From NCBI GenBank assembly GCA_964019335.1, contig OZ025665.1, positions 310,001 through 374,000 on the forward strand: DNA of 64,000 bases, given 5' to 3'. This document shows positions 52,313-63,391 of the stretch, in pieces. The notes under the pieces were generated by a model that had not been told where the DNA came from, did not search any database, and worked only from the letters and a program-made list of their open reading frames with translations. The position numbers and the translations under genes are program-made. This stretch comes from Diplonema japonicum (Eukaryota; Euglenozoa; Diplonemea; Diplonemida; Diplonemidae). Position 1 is the stretch's first letter. Every line of letters starts with the position of its first letter.

Positions 52313-52465
52313 CCTCCTACCTGTTAGCATGGGTTATTAGAAACACTGGAAAACAATCACTATGAAGGAGAGAAGTAGTTAGCAACAACCCAACAAAAAA
52401 AGAGATGCGGGCGTCCCGCCCTTTACACAGCACCTCAACAACAGTATCTAATAAATTACAGGATA

Positions 52466-53614
52466 TCAGAGAACTTTGCAGACTACGTCTGCGTCACCTG
52501 AGGAGACATCAAGAGAGGTACCTACTAACACGCGCACCTCGTGTTCCGTGGGTTTGAATATATAACAAGACTTAAAACAAGGCTCAGAGGACACCATCAA
52601 GTGCTGAGACAGCTGCGTGCAATAAGGGATGGAAAGCGTGTGGTAATAACTAGTGAGGTCAGACGCGACAACGGGGGCGATGCGACAAGAAGGTATGGAG
52701 GGGGGGAAGTTAGCGATGAGGGAGTACACTGCAGAAGGCGTAGCGGGCTGCTGCGGTTTAAAAAGGACATGCGAATTATAATTACCTGCCATCTGCCTGG
52801 TATAAAAGGGAGACACACCCCGCAAGTCATATGCCACACTCCTGCGGTGCGCAGTATGACCTGCACGACACAGCCACCAGCTCACCACACGGGCTGCAAA
52901 AGAGCACTTCTCCGCATCAGAGGGATCGTCTTCTGTAGTTTGGTACTCAGTTGGGCAGCCGCCCCTGAAGATCAACCTTTTCATCCATGTAGGAAGGTAC
53001 ACGTGCCACGGGAGCCTTTCTGAACTCTCGTCCTTGCTTATCCTCTCGGGTGTGAGGGGGACAATGGGGTGCCCGCGGCCAAGCATGTTCATGATGGAGT
53101 AAAAAGTGTAGCTGTCGGCCACCACGCGTGAAAGAGACACCATGAGGGCATAGCCTCCCTCTGTCTCCCATGCGTATAGGTTGAACAGGTTATGTGTTGT
53201 CTCTTGCTGCTGGCTGAGAAGGTCCTCCAGACGCGGGCGGAGATCGTTGAAAGGGAGATCGTGAAGGTCCCCCCCCTCCAGGATAGTCAGGAACCCATGG
53301 TCGTAGGACTCATGTTGTAGAGATGAGGCCCATACTAGCTCACGTCCTACGATCTTGCCGCTCAGCCAGGGGTTCTCAGCCACGATGCCTAGCACCCTCT
53401 CTTGAAGGTACTCCTTCGGGATGGTGCATCCTCCTTCGCTTGAAAAATATACCACCATGCCCCAATACTCGCCGTGGTACACCCTGTCGCTCTTTAACAG
53501 TTTCGTGCTGCAGTCGTACCTCTCATGCATCTGCCTGCTCACATAACGCGTGTAGCACTGGTGCCCGACTGCTGCGGCACCGGAAAAAGCGACAGTCCCG
53601 ACTATGAATCGCAT
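52466..53614 (-). CDS. Membrane-anchored condensation/BAHD-type acyltransferase homologue
   Basis: Single exon, 382 residues. A hydrophobic segment at about 2-17 suggests a membrane anchor. The fold resembles CoA-dependent acyltransferases: a first subdomain with ENPWLSGKIVGRELVW, then a segment YALMVSLSRVVADSYTFYSIM, where the usual catalytic HxxxDG reads SRVVADS, lacking the His and the Gly. The C-terminal half is variable. Loss of the catalytic His makes ordinary acyl transfer unlikely unless another residue serves. Stop TGA is followed within 25 bases by TTAGATACTG. Confidence 0.55.
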   Translation of the reverse strand: MRFIVGTVAFSGAAAVGHQCYTRYVSRQMHERYDCSTKLLKSDRVYHGEYWGMVVYFSSEGGCTIPKEYLQERVLGIVAENPWLSGKIVGRELVWASSLQHESYDHGFLTILEGGDLHDLPFNDLRPRLEDLLSQQQETTHNLFNLYAWETEGGYALMVSLSRVVADSYTFYSIMNMLGRGHPIVPLTPERISKDESSERLPWHVYLPTWMKRLIFRGGCPTEYQTTEDDPSDAEKCSFAARVVSWWLCRAGHTAHRRSVAYDLRGVSPFYTRQMAGNYNSHVLFKPQQPATPSAVYSLIANFPPSIPSCRIAPVVASDLTSYYHTLSIPYCTQLSQHLMVSSEPCFKSCYIFKPTEHEVRVLVGTSLDVSSGDADVVCKVL

Positions 53615-53730
53615 TCCCTCCCTTCCCCCCCTTTTCCTGCAATTTTCTTTTCTTTTCCACACAAAATAATCAAAAATTTCTTTTAAAAAAAAGGTACAAT
53701 TTCATACAATTCCCCCCCCCCCCCCCCCCC

Positions 53731-54156
53731 TCAAAACTTGTTAACATATGTTTCAAGGTGTTGAAGTTGGAGGCTAAAGCGAGCAAATGGGGATGGTGGA
53801 TTTCGGGGGGGTATCAACCGGTGGGGTGTTTGAGGGGCTCGTGGTGTGTACGGTGTGACCAACGGGTGGGGGTAGGTCTCACGGCCAAGAGAGGGCAGCA
53901 AGTGAGAGATGGCTTGGTGCAGGCTAGGGTAGTTCTCAAAGCCAGGAGGGAGCGAGAAGTACCCGTGGCGAAGGAAATTCAACAGATGGATGAACACTGT
54001 TCCGTCAGAATCGATAAAGACTCTCCCTTCAGGGTCCCAGACACAGCTGGCCCTGCCTTCCATGATGTCCCGAAGGACTCCTGCGTGGGAACAGAGCGTC
54101 GCTATGGTAGTGTCGTAGTGTGCACCACCCACATTCAGCTGTACAACTTTTTCCAT
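53731..54156 (-). CDS. KCTD-type BTB (T1) domain protein, 141 residues
   Basis: Single exon. Residues 1-95 are a T1/BTB fold: VVQLNVGGAHYDTTIATL, then VFIDSDGTVFIHLLNFLRHG, the signature of KCTD and potassium-channel tetramerisation domains. A short Pro-rich tail follows. In the KCTD family such domains form ring oligomers and recruit cullin-3. Nothing indicates a channel here. Confidence 0.88.
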   Translation of the reverse strand: MEKVVQLNVGGAHYDTTIATLCSHAGVLRDIMEGRASCVWDPEGRVFIDSDGTVFIHLLNFLRHGYFSLPPGFENYPSLHQAISHLLPSLGRETYPHPLVTPYTPRAPQTPHRLIPPRNPPSPFARFSLQLQHLETYVNKF

Positions 54157-55157
54157 ATTGCCCCCCTCTTTTAATATGTGTTGAAATCGGTATTATTGAA
54201 AAAAAAAAAAAAAAGAAAAAAAAAAAAGAGGGGACAGAAGAGGAAGGGACGGGATGGGTATATGGGGAAAACAGGATGGGGAAGAGAGAACAATAGGAGA
54301 TCCACAAGCGTACCGTGCAAAAGAAAAAAAAAAAAAGAAAAAAAAAAAACATGGGGTGGAAGAGGTGGGAGAGGGAACGGGGGGTTTTTTTTTTCGCAAA
54401 AAGGGGGAAAAGAAGAAGAAGAAAAAAAAGAGATGGACCTTCGGAGGAAATGCGAGGAGAGGGTCTGCCAAAAAAAGAGAGCGAGAATTTTTTTTTTTCT
54501 TTTTAGAAAAAAAAAAGAAGGAGAGAAGAAGAAAAAACAGGAAAAGAGGCCAAAGTGACGAAAAAACAGTCGTTTTTTTCCCCCTTATTTCTTCTCCCCC
54601 CCCCCCCTTTTTTCACTGGATTTTAGCCGAGGGTCGTGAACCAACCGCTCGAAAAAAGAAAGAAAGAAGAGGGGAAAAAAAAAAAAAAAGGTATCTTCTG
54701 TACCCTCTTTTTTTTCCTTTCTTCTCATGTCTTTCTTTTTCTTTTTTTCCCCTTTCAAGGCTTTGAGAAAAAAAATAACAACAAAAAAAAAGGGGGATGG
54801 AAATACAATTTCTTTTTTCTTTTTCTTTTTCAACATTTTTTCCTTTTTGAGAGGCTCCTTTCCACAACGCCCGTCTTTTCCTTTTTTTCTTTCTCTGACT
54901 TTTGTCTAAACAAAAAAAAGGGGGGGGGGAATCGGAGATGCGTAAAACAACGTAGTTTTCCCATGTTTATATAAACTTTTTTTTTTCTTCCTGCACTGTC
55001 AATTCCTTTGTCTTTTTTTAAAAAAAAAAATGGGGCAAAAAAAGAAGATGGGGTAAGATACATACAAAGAAAATTCTTTTGGGAGACAAAAAAAAAAAAA
55101 AACACTTTTGAATCTGGATCCACACTTCAAGGGGAAAAAAAAAAAAAAAAACTGAAT
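54157..55157. other. Intergenic spacer, 1.0 kb, purine/pyrimidine runs
   Basis: Alternating A/G-rich and T/C-rich tracts. The long frames seen here on both strands are Lys/Phe/Arg homopolymer translation. No gene seen. Confidence 0.75.
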
Positions 55158-56863
55158 CTATTCCTCACCTCTTCTCTGCCTTTCAATCTCGTCCTGTTTT
55201 CTGTCCAGTTCGCACTCGGCTTCCAGGGTCTGGTGGATGTCAGACAACTTGCTGTGCACCACCCTCCATGATGATGTGTTAGAATCCCTGATGTCGATCC
55301 AATCAGTCAAGTCATGAATCTTCTCCTCATACTCATCCTTGCGGTGGTAACCAACACTAAAGGCGTTGAGCTTCTGGCAGAGGAAGGTCAGGTCGGACGT
55401 AATCTTGCATTTTTTTTTTAAATTTTCACTTTTTCTTCCATACCGTTTTCTTCAGGTACCTGTAATGGTCATTTATAACTTCCATCCTCACATCGAAGTC
55501 TGAGATGTGCTCTGAGATCAGTTGGTGCGGTGCGTACTCGCCCTGCAGCGCTTTGCACATATCGAGCACCGGCCTTACAATGTCCTTGGACGTTGTTTCC
55601 TCGGGGGTCCTCAGCAGCTCTTCAACCATATCCAAGAATTGCTTCACATTCTGCGAAGCCCACTGTGCGTACCGCGTCGCCTCCTCCTTCAGGCCGCTCT
55701 TTACATGCTCCTCGAGAATCGCCTCTCTCAGCTTCTCATACGAGAAGACCTGTTTAAAAAAAAAATATATATATATATATTTCTTCTTTATATATACACA
55801 CACCTGCAAATCAATCCAGCATTTGCTCACATCTATCAACACCTTTTCCACCAGCTTCTGCTGCGGTCCCGGGATGAGGTCCTCACCCATACCAGTCAAT
55901 ACCGAGAAGTTTTCTTCCTATTTTTTTTTTTTTAAATTTGTTGCGGGGGGGGAATACCATGGTAGGGATCCTGCCCTGAAGCGACGCGCAGAACTCCTGG
56001 ACGTTGTCGGTGGCGGGTAGCTCCGACAGGGTTTTCTTCTGCGCCTTGCACCAGTCGATGAGCCTGAGCTGCTCTTTCATGAAGTCGTCCACACCCGTCT
56101 CGTAGTTCACCCTGCGCTCCTCCTCTGCCTCGAGCTTCTTTTTCCACACGTTGAAGGCTTCCTCGCACTCTGCGTACATGTTGGTGATGTCAGTTGTTGA
56201 GACCTCGTGGTCTGCGCCCACCTGTTCGAGCTTGCCGGCTAGCTTATCCAGTATCTTGAGCTCCTCTGCGGACTGCTTGAGGGATTCCTCGAATTCTTTG
56301 GCCTCTTTGGTAAGGTGCCGCATGGACTTTTCGTCTTCTGAGGAGCTTGATGCTGCCCAGTCTTTGGGGTCAATAACAGAGAGAGACTGGAAACGAATGG
56401 TGGCGGAGTGAAGCATAGCGGCTGTGCTGCCTCTGCCGGTGAGGAACCTGAGGTACATGCCACCGTTGTCATAGGGGAGGGTCGGTGCTCGCTGCTGGGC
56501 TTCGGCTTTGTTTACCAGTTCGGAGTACAGCTGCTTGTCAGAGTTGATCTTGTGGAGATCGAGCTTCTTCTTCTCTCCGTCCTTCTTCGCCCTTTCTGTG
56601 TCGTCTTTCAGGGCTTTGATCTCGCTGCTCAGGGTTTCCTTGTCGTTTTCGTTTTTCTTCACTATCCCGTCCTTCTCGTCCAGCTCCTTGTCCAGCGCAA
56701 GCGCCTCTTCCTTCATCGTCGTTACCTCCCTCACAATCTTGCTCGGGGCCGTCGTCATCACCTCCTTCATCTTCTGGCTCCTGCTCCGTGCCTCTGCGAC
56801 ATCGTTAAAGTCCACCTCCCCATCGATCAGCTCCGCTTTCAAAAGGATTATTTGATCCGTCAT
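55158..56863 (-). CDS. Coiled-coil protein with spectrin-like helical repeats, 523 residues
   Basis: Four exons: 55958-56863, 55804-55917, 55444-55749 and 55158-55403; introns of 40, 54 and 40 bases. ATG lies five bases after ACACAG. The N-terminal third is a long charged coiled coil (about 40-120). After a short globular insert (about 130-165) come three-helix segments with a conserved Trp in the first helix (LRLIDWCKAQKKTL, KCWIDLQ, LTDWIDIRD), typical of spectrin-type repeats. No actin-binding CH domain or EF hand is present. It is probably a structural protein of cytoskeleton or flagellum. Frame is kept across all three introns; the second intron contains a TA microsatellite. Confidence 0.7.
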
Positions 56864-57270
56864 TGTGCCTGTGTTTTTGTTGTTTTCGTTTTTTCTTTTG
56901 TTGGTCGTATAAGTCGAGATGATGAAGGTACTTTCTTGAGACTTAAGAAGAAAATAAAAGAAGAGAAAAGAAGAGTTTTGTTTCTTTTTTTTTTTTTTTG
57001 GTTCGCTTATTAAGAGAGGAGAGGGGAGAAAAGAAATGCAGGAAAAGGGAGGAATATGTAAGCCACAGAAAGAAGAAGGAAAAGAAAAAAAAAAAGATGT
57101 CTTTGAAGGGAACCTGCAGTATGTGACAGGATCGCCTTTAAAAAAAAAAAATTGTAAATGAAAGGGGGGAAAGGGGGGGAAAAAACAAGAACAGAAAAAA
57201 AGAAAGAAAAAAATCTTAAAAAAAAAAAAAAAAAATGGGTTTCTTGGAAAAGATACCCGTGTCCAAATAT
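56864..57270. other. Intergenic spacer with copy 2 of the 40-base element
   Basis: Mostly A/G runs on the plus strand. The only non-repetitive part is the 40-base element at 57098-57137. No gene seen. Confidence 0.7.
57098..57137 (-). repeat. 40-base conserved intergenic element, copy 2
   Basis: Identical over 40 bases to 16232-16271 and in the same orientation. As in copy 1 it is preceded on the plus strand by a purine run ending near AAAAAG and followed by A-rich sequence, that is, framed by T tracts on the transcribed strand. Confidence 0.85.
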
Positions 57271-60200
57271 CTAACTCAGACCGGAGGCCCGCTGCCCAGG
57301 GAGGGCGACAGCGGTTCTAGTTTCTTCGACTACGGCAGGGGGCATGAGGGAGGCGGTTAACCCCATTGACACGCCTTCTGAAAGCGCATCCTGGGAATCG
57401 TCAGAGAGCGAGGGCCTTGAAGGCAGGGCAGTGTACTTGTTAAGGGTAGAGGGGCCTCGAGGCTGCGGGGCAGACAGATTATCCCTCTCATCAACGGCAA
57501 AGATGCGTTCCTCGACCTCGCGGTGCCGGTTGCGAGGGTTGAACTGCAGCTTGGGGCTCAGCTCCCTGTTGATGCCATGGTTAGGGGTGTCGTTGTCTAA
57601 GTTGTCGTGAGGCATGGCTGGCGGTGCAGGCACAGGCACCGGGTTTGAAGTCTCGTCTTGAGACCCCTTCCGCCCTTCGTAGCCGACAGAGTTCTTCTTC
57701 TTGAAATTCACTACAGAACCATTCGCCCTGCCGCGTGCTGCTGCAGACGCTTGCTGTGCCTGATGAATTTAAAAAAAAAAAAAAAAAGAAATATTAAAAG
57801 CATCTCACACCGCAGTGGCTCCTCCGCTCCCGTCGAATTTCTTCGCTGCCACGCTCCTACGCCTGTCGCCTAGGCTCTGTTATGTTTTTTTTAAAAAAAA
57901 AAAAAAAACTTTTTTTTAAAATACCAGATCGCTGTTCTTCTTTCTTAGCGCGTCGTCTTGTTCTTGTTCCGAGTCTGCCAGCCCTCTTGTCCGTGCTGCC
58001 TTCGACGCTCTTATGATGTTGCTGATCTCGTCTCTGTTCATGTCGACGTCCCGGTTTATGTTCTCGTCACGCAGCCTCTTTAAAGCGTCTTCCTTCATCT
58101 CTTCGAGCTGTCCCCGTAGCGTCTCCGCTTCAAGCACCTTCGTGTCGTAGCGCTCCTTGACCTTTTGCACAGAGAGATGGGCCTTCTTTAGTTTTTTCCT
58201 CATCTGGTCTAGTTCTTCCTCCTTTCTCAATATCAGTTTGTCGTGTTGCTGGTTGCCTTCTTCTATGCGTTGTGACTGGTATCGTGCCCATTTCGCCTGC
58301 TCTTGCTGCAGGCGGTCGTTGAACTTGGACTCTGCTTGCTTTACTTCCACACCTATGGTGTTTAATTTGTTGAGGGCTTCTGATTCGGTTTGCTTGTGTT
58401 TTTCTAGCAGCTTGCTCTGGTTGTTGTACATGGCGCGTATGCTCTTGATGATGTCGTCCTTCTCTGACAGTCTCTCGTGTGCCTTGGCGGAGGAGGCGAT
58501 GGCCGTGTCGCGTTCCTTTTTCAGTTTCGCGCTCGTCCTCTCGCTGTGGTTCAGCAGCTGGGTCACTTTCTTCACTTCGTCCCGCAGCTCACCCGTCTCC
58601 CCCGTCGCCTCCTGCAGTCTCTTCATGTCCCGCTGGTGTTGATCCCGGGCCATCTCCTCTTCCATCCCCATGCTCTTCACTTCTCCTGTCAAGTCTGCCA
58701 TTTCCTTCACCATATCTATTTTCTCCGCCTTCAAGTCTTCCATCTCTTGTTGCGTATCCTGTAAAGTTGCTTGTAAGCTGTCTCATGCATACCTTTAGCT
58801 CTTGTGCTAGCTGTTCCGTATTGCTCCCTTTAGCTGCCTCTTGCAAGCTATGGTACTCTTCTCTCAGCTTCTTAGTCATAGCCTGTTCGTTTAGAAGCTT
58901 CTGTGCTGACAGCTCCACTTCGCACCCGAGGTTGGCAGTTGTCTTTATGCTCTGGCGTAGTTCCTGTTTGAGTTCCATCAGTATCCCGTTATCCCCCTCC
59001 TGAGGCTCGGACAGCATGGTTTCAAGCTCTCTGATCCTTGTCGATGCCTCTTCAAGCCGCTTGAGCGTGTTGGTATCGTCTTCGGCAGCGTTGATGTTGA
59101 TGGTTCCTGCGGAGGACGTGCTGTTTGCAAGCATCTGTTTGTTCCTGTCGGCAAGTTCTAATACTGTTTTTGTCGCCTTCTCGTGCATCTTACCTACTTC
59201 TTGGTTTTCCTTCTGCAGCTCTGCAGTCAGGTAGGCAACAGTCTGCTTGAGCTTTGCAACCTCGTCTGGCTCGCCTTCCTCCGGCTGCACCATCAGTGAC
59301 AGCAGTCTGTCCCTGTCCTCCGTCAGCGCAACGTATCTTGTAGTCGATCTTTCGATTTCGAGCACGAGCTCCTGCCGCAAGGTGTCCAGTGCAGCATCCC
59401 GTTGTGTGATGCCTGTTTCCAGTGCCTGCGCCTTTGCTTCCATGTCTGCCTCGAAGCAGTTTTCCACTGCTTCTGCCGGCAGAGCAGCAGCGATCTGCTT
59501 CATCTTCTCCTGACCCACTTCCAGCCCACGGCACTTCGAAGCCAGCCTCATGGCTTTCTTCTCCTCTGCTAGGCTGCTCTTTTTCACAGTTTGCAGTTCT
59601 TGTGAAAGCTGATCTTTCTCTGTTCTCAGAGTTGACAAGCTGTTGTGCAGCACGTGAATGTCCATCTTGTACCTCCTCACGGCCTCGGTGTCATTGTCGC
59701 TGTTGTTGTGCTGTTTACATTTATGTGCATACCACGGTTCCGTGACTATTTGTCGCAACCTGTTGACCTCCTCGAGGGCTTCTTCGTGCGAAGTTTTGTT
59801 TTTCTGCAGGTGTTCTTTGCAAGTTTGGACTGTCTGTGACTCCTCATCTTCTCTGTTTTTGAGCTCTTCTTCCAACATCTTGATGCGCTGTTCTAGCATG
59901 ATGGTGTCCTGCTTGTTTCCGATCAACTCCTGCACACCCTTCAGTTTGTCCTCAAGCTCTGCGATGTCAGCATCCCTCTTCGAGGATACCTGCCCCTGAT
60001 GGTTCTGCTCTGATCGCACTGTTGTAACTTCCGCTTTGTGATCCTGCTTCATGGCTTCTATCTCTTTCTTGTGGGTAGCTGCTTGCGCCTTTCTGTTCTG
60101 CTTCTCTTCTTTGTACGACATTCGTGTGTCTTGCATACTTTTCTCAAGTTGCAAGATCTCTTCCTTTAGTGCGGCGCATTGCTCAGCGTGCTGCTCCTGT

Positions 60201-61741
60201 TGCTTTCTTCCCTCTTCTTCGAGTGTTTTTTCGCTGCAGCTGTTGAACATGTACTCTTTGATGGACTGCAGTGCACTTCTGATCTCGTCAAGTGTGTTTG
60301 GTGCAGCGTCCTTCTCGTTCACCTCGCTCAGGAAGCTTATGGTGATGTCTTTGATGTCAGCCACTTCTGCAGCACTTTCCTCAACGGTGTGCATCATGAG
60401 TTTCAGGTTGTCCTGTTCTTGTTGCAGGCTCTCCTCGAGTGCTTCGTACTTGCGCCGCAGCTTGTCTAACTCCTCTTCTTTCAGGTTCAATGACTTGTTG
60501 TGCGCGCCCACGGCATCGCTGAGCTCCTCCCTGGCAGCCGAGAGCTCGGCCTCAACAACGCAGATGCGTTCTTCCAACCTCTCGTTCTCCTCCTCTAGGT
60601 TGGGGCCTTCGTTGTTTTCGTACTGCTTCAGCTTGTCTTGCAGGTCTTGCACCTTGTTCAGGAGTTCCTGTATTTTCTGGTCCTTCGCATCCATCTGCAT
60701 AACAGGCTTGTTTTTAATCTGCTTAGCACGGTCGGCAAAGCGCAGTGTCGACACCGTCTCCGAGATATTGGAGTCTGCGGGGTTGATGTTGGCGAACATG
60801 ACCGTCTTGCTAGTCCCGCCTAGCGAGTCCTTCAAAAGCATGGTCAGCGGAGAAGACCTAAAGGGGATGTGACCCTTTCCCTTCACAATGGTGTCAATCA
60901 CGGTGCCCAGTGCCGACAAGGAGAGGTTGATATTGCATCCTTCTTTTAAAGTGTCACCCGAGGCACGTGTTTTGCGCTGTCGCTCGCTGCCTGCCAGGTC
61001 AACAAGGTTGAGTTTTGATGTAACGGTCCTGCATTCACCGTCTTCGAGGTTTTCCACCATTTGGATGGCAACCGTGAAGATCGAGTGGGAGCGTGACGAG
61101 TCAGTGTTCAGCTCCGTGGCGGCGACCTGCCGTCTGACGTTGCCCTCCTCCATGTGCCCCAGGAGGTCCTGCACGAACTTCACCTGTGGGGTCGAAAGAT
61201 CGTTCACGTAGAAGGTCTTGTCCTTCGATTCTTTGATTTGCAGCGACACCTGCTGTTTGGCAAGCAGATCCCGTATCTTGCCATTGTAAAGCTCGAGGAA
61301 GGAGCAGGAGAGGGAGTATGTGATGTTCGGGTTGCGCTTTTCTCTGATATGGTTGAAGATGTATGTGAAGGATCGGGGGATGATGCCCCGCAGCTCATGA
61401 TCCTGTAACGCCCCACCACTCATCGTGTATGTCTTGCCGCTGCCAGACTGGCCGTAAGCAAAGATGGTCGCGTTGAAGCCTTCTAGGGCAGAGTCGACCA
61501 AGGGCTGTATGAACTGGATGAAGATGTCGTTCTGGCTGAACGTATTATTCACGACCGCGTCGAAAGTCCACCTGTCAGGGGCACCGCACACGTGGTTCAC
61601 AGTCACCGTCCCTTCGGTCAGGTCCAGATCCACTGCGTTCTGCATCCCCATGTCGAGCTCCTTGGTGTTTAGGGGCCTGCTCCTCACCAGCACTTTAATG
61701 TTCTCCGCTTCATCTCTTTTCTGGCTCTTGCCTCGCTTCAT
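57271..61741 (-). CDS. Kinesin, N-terminal motor, long coiled-coil tail
   Basis: Four exons: 58793-61741, 57925-58758, 57811-57876 and 57271-57759; introns of 34, 48 and 51 bases; 1445 residues. The motor (about 15-350) is complete: P-loop GQSGSGKT, switch I NTDSSRSHS, switch II LVDLAGSER and SSPLTMLLKDSLGG. Neck and stalk form a coiled coil of nearly 900 residues, with a short basic, Pro-rich tail. It is a plus-end type motor by domain order; subfamily not assigned. An additional 33-base in-frame intron is possible at 59700-59732 (GTATGC...ACAG), which would remove 11 residues. ATG at 61741 follows TTCTTTTTGTTATTGTTCTGCAG plus about 35 bases; the upstream frame contains that tract and is not coding. 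Confidence 0.92.
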
Positions 61742-62058
61742 TTCCTTAAGTGGACCTGGTGCAGAGGAGTGACTGAGAACCTGCAGAACAATAACAAAAA
61801 GAAATCCGAAGAAAAACACTTATTATAAGAGAAAAAAAAAAGAAGAAGAAATACTAACCGTTTTCTTACGGACCTGTGGAGCTGAGCCTCTCTTTCTCCT
61901 GCAGAGAAGGACAAGGACTATGGTGAGAAGCCCGCGCGTGCGCGGAAAATGGCTGTGATGTCGAAGAGCTGCTGCTTCGTGCTGCGAGGCAGTGTCCGCA
62001 TGTGGCAGGCAACAGAGTCACCTGCTGCTTGGGGTTTGCTTTGTCAAACTATATTACC
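61742..62058. other. Spacer before kinesin; possible 5' leader
   Basis: Contains a good acceptor-like site near 61776-61800 and a 27-codon minus frame (61918-62001) that looks protein-like (MRTLPRSTKQQLFD) but has no splice donor that would join it to the kinesin. It may be a very small gene or an upstream ORF. Confidence 0.4.
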
Positions 62059-63306
62059 TTAGTTCGCAGGCAGCCCCACTTTTTCACGGAGGTCTTGCTC
62101 CATTTTCCTGAGCACCTTTGTGTGTTCCACCAACGTAGCTATTGTGTTGAGCGGTATGTGTGACGCAGAAGGAAGGTCCATTGAAGGCAGCGAGGCATGG
62201 GTGACACCGGGGAGCAGCAACGCCAGCTGCAAGCAGTGCATTGAGAAGTCCAACCACCTGTCAACGGCAGACTGCATGCATCTTAGAAAAACAGCGTTCT
62301 CGCCGTGTGCCAACTTGTCCTTCTCATGGTACTGCGTGATGTATGTAATGTTGGAAACCAGTAAAGGTGCCTTAGCTTGCTGGATTAGGTGTAGCAGCCC
62401 GTTAGTCAGCACTGACTCATTGATGTTGTCCTCGGCAGGCATTTTCCCCATGGAGACGAGGTTCACGATCCTGCAGCAGTTGGACATGCAGATCAGTTTG
62501 TCGAAAGGCGACTTGTAGTCGTTGACCGCTTGCAGCTGCTGGATGGCCTCGTGCCACCTAGGGTGGTTGCAGGCATTGGTTACAGGAAGCACGTGCGGGC
62601 TAGGGTTGGCATCGTACTCACGGAACTTTCTCTGAATTTCTTGGTCCCTGCTGTACACATCTTCTGCCCTGCCGAAGATATGCGGGTGGACTTTGCACAG
62701 GACGTATTTCTCCATCCCTTCTTTAGCATGGGTAAGCTCTTCGTCAGAAGCCTCTGCCCATAAGGAGTTCAACTGCAGCTCTTTAAAAATATCATCGAGG
62801 AAAGAAGACACACGGTTTGGTAGCGCAGCTTGAAACTCTCTATCGCCTGACCCTTTCTCTTGCGCCTCCATCCCGATTGTGCTTATGAACCGTTTGATCG
62901 ACCGTACCAGAGGCATAGCCTTCGCATCCTTCATCTTTGCTATGAAGGATTTATATCTGACGTCCTTCGCACCGCCAACTTGTTCTGTCGCTACCACAAG
63001 GGATCTTACTAGGATTTGTCGCCCGCCGACTGTGATGGTCTCTTCTTCTCTGGTGAGGACCTTCTTTTCGCAGTCCTTGAGCATGATTCGGCTCTTGTCT
63101 CCGTTCCACGTTCCTTCCCCGGTCCCATCGAGGTATCTTAGCCCTTTTGTGTCTTCTTGTAGCACACGCTTTCCGATGTTCTCCACCGTTATCTTCTCAG
63201 AAGAGTCCTTTTCTTTTATCAGATACCATTTCTTGTTTGGGTCTTGCTTGAGGTTCAGCAGGATATCCTGCAATACTTCGTCACTCTCAAGTTCGGGCAG
63301 GGGCAT
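62059..63306 (-). CDS. VPS9-domain Rab GEF
   Basis: Single exon, 415 residues. The C-terminal half is a VPS9 domain: FLDDIFKELQLNSLWAEASD helical start, SPFDKLICMSNCCRIV, then MPAEDNINESVLTNGLLHLI with the position of the catalytic Asp, and LLVSNITYITQY with the conserved Tyr, closing with CMQSAVDRW. VPS9 proteins exchange GDP for GTP on Rab5-type GTPases at early endosomes. The N-terminal 130 residues form a small beta-rich domain of unknown family. ATG precedes a C-rich spacer; the previous stop is 85 bases away. Confidence 0.85.
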   Translation of the reverse strand: MPLPELESDEVLQDILLNLKQDPNKKWYLIKEKDSSEKITVENIGKRVLQEDTKGLRYLDGTGEGTWNGDKSRIMLKDCEKKVLTREEETITVGGRQILVRSLVVATEQVGGAKDVRYKSFIAKMKDAKAMPLVRSIKRFISTIGMEAQEKGSGDREFQAALPNRVSSFLDDIFKELQLNSLWAEASDEELTHAKEGMEKYVLCKVHPHIFGRAEDVYSRDQEIQRKFREYDANPSPHVLPVTNACNHPRWHEAIQQLQAVNDYKSPFDKLICMSNCCRIVNLVSMGKMPAEDNINESVLTNGLLHLIQQAKAPLLVSNITYITQYHEKDKLAHGENAVFLRCMQSAVDRWLDFSMHCLQLALLLPGVTHASLPSMDLPSASHIPLNTIATLVEHTKVLRKMEQDLREKVGLPAN

Positions 63307-63391
63307 TGCTGTGTTGGTATAGAGGGAGAGAGGAGGGGAAAGGGGGGGGGGTACGATGACTTTAAAAAAAAAAAAAAGCAAAAGAACTTTT

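Noticed and set aside
54178-54975. Several frames of 60-170 codons on both strands
   Set aside because: They translate A/G and T/C runs into Lys/Arg/Glu or Phe/Ser repeats; no normal codon composition.
59700-59732. Extra 33-base intron in the kinesin gene
   Set aside because: Possible by GTATGC...ACAG, but the reading frame is open either way and no family alignment decides in the coiled coil; mentioned only as an option.
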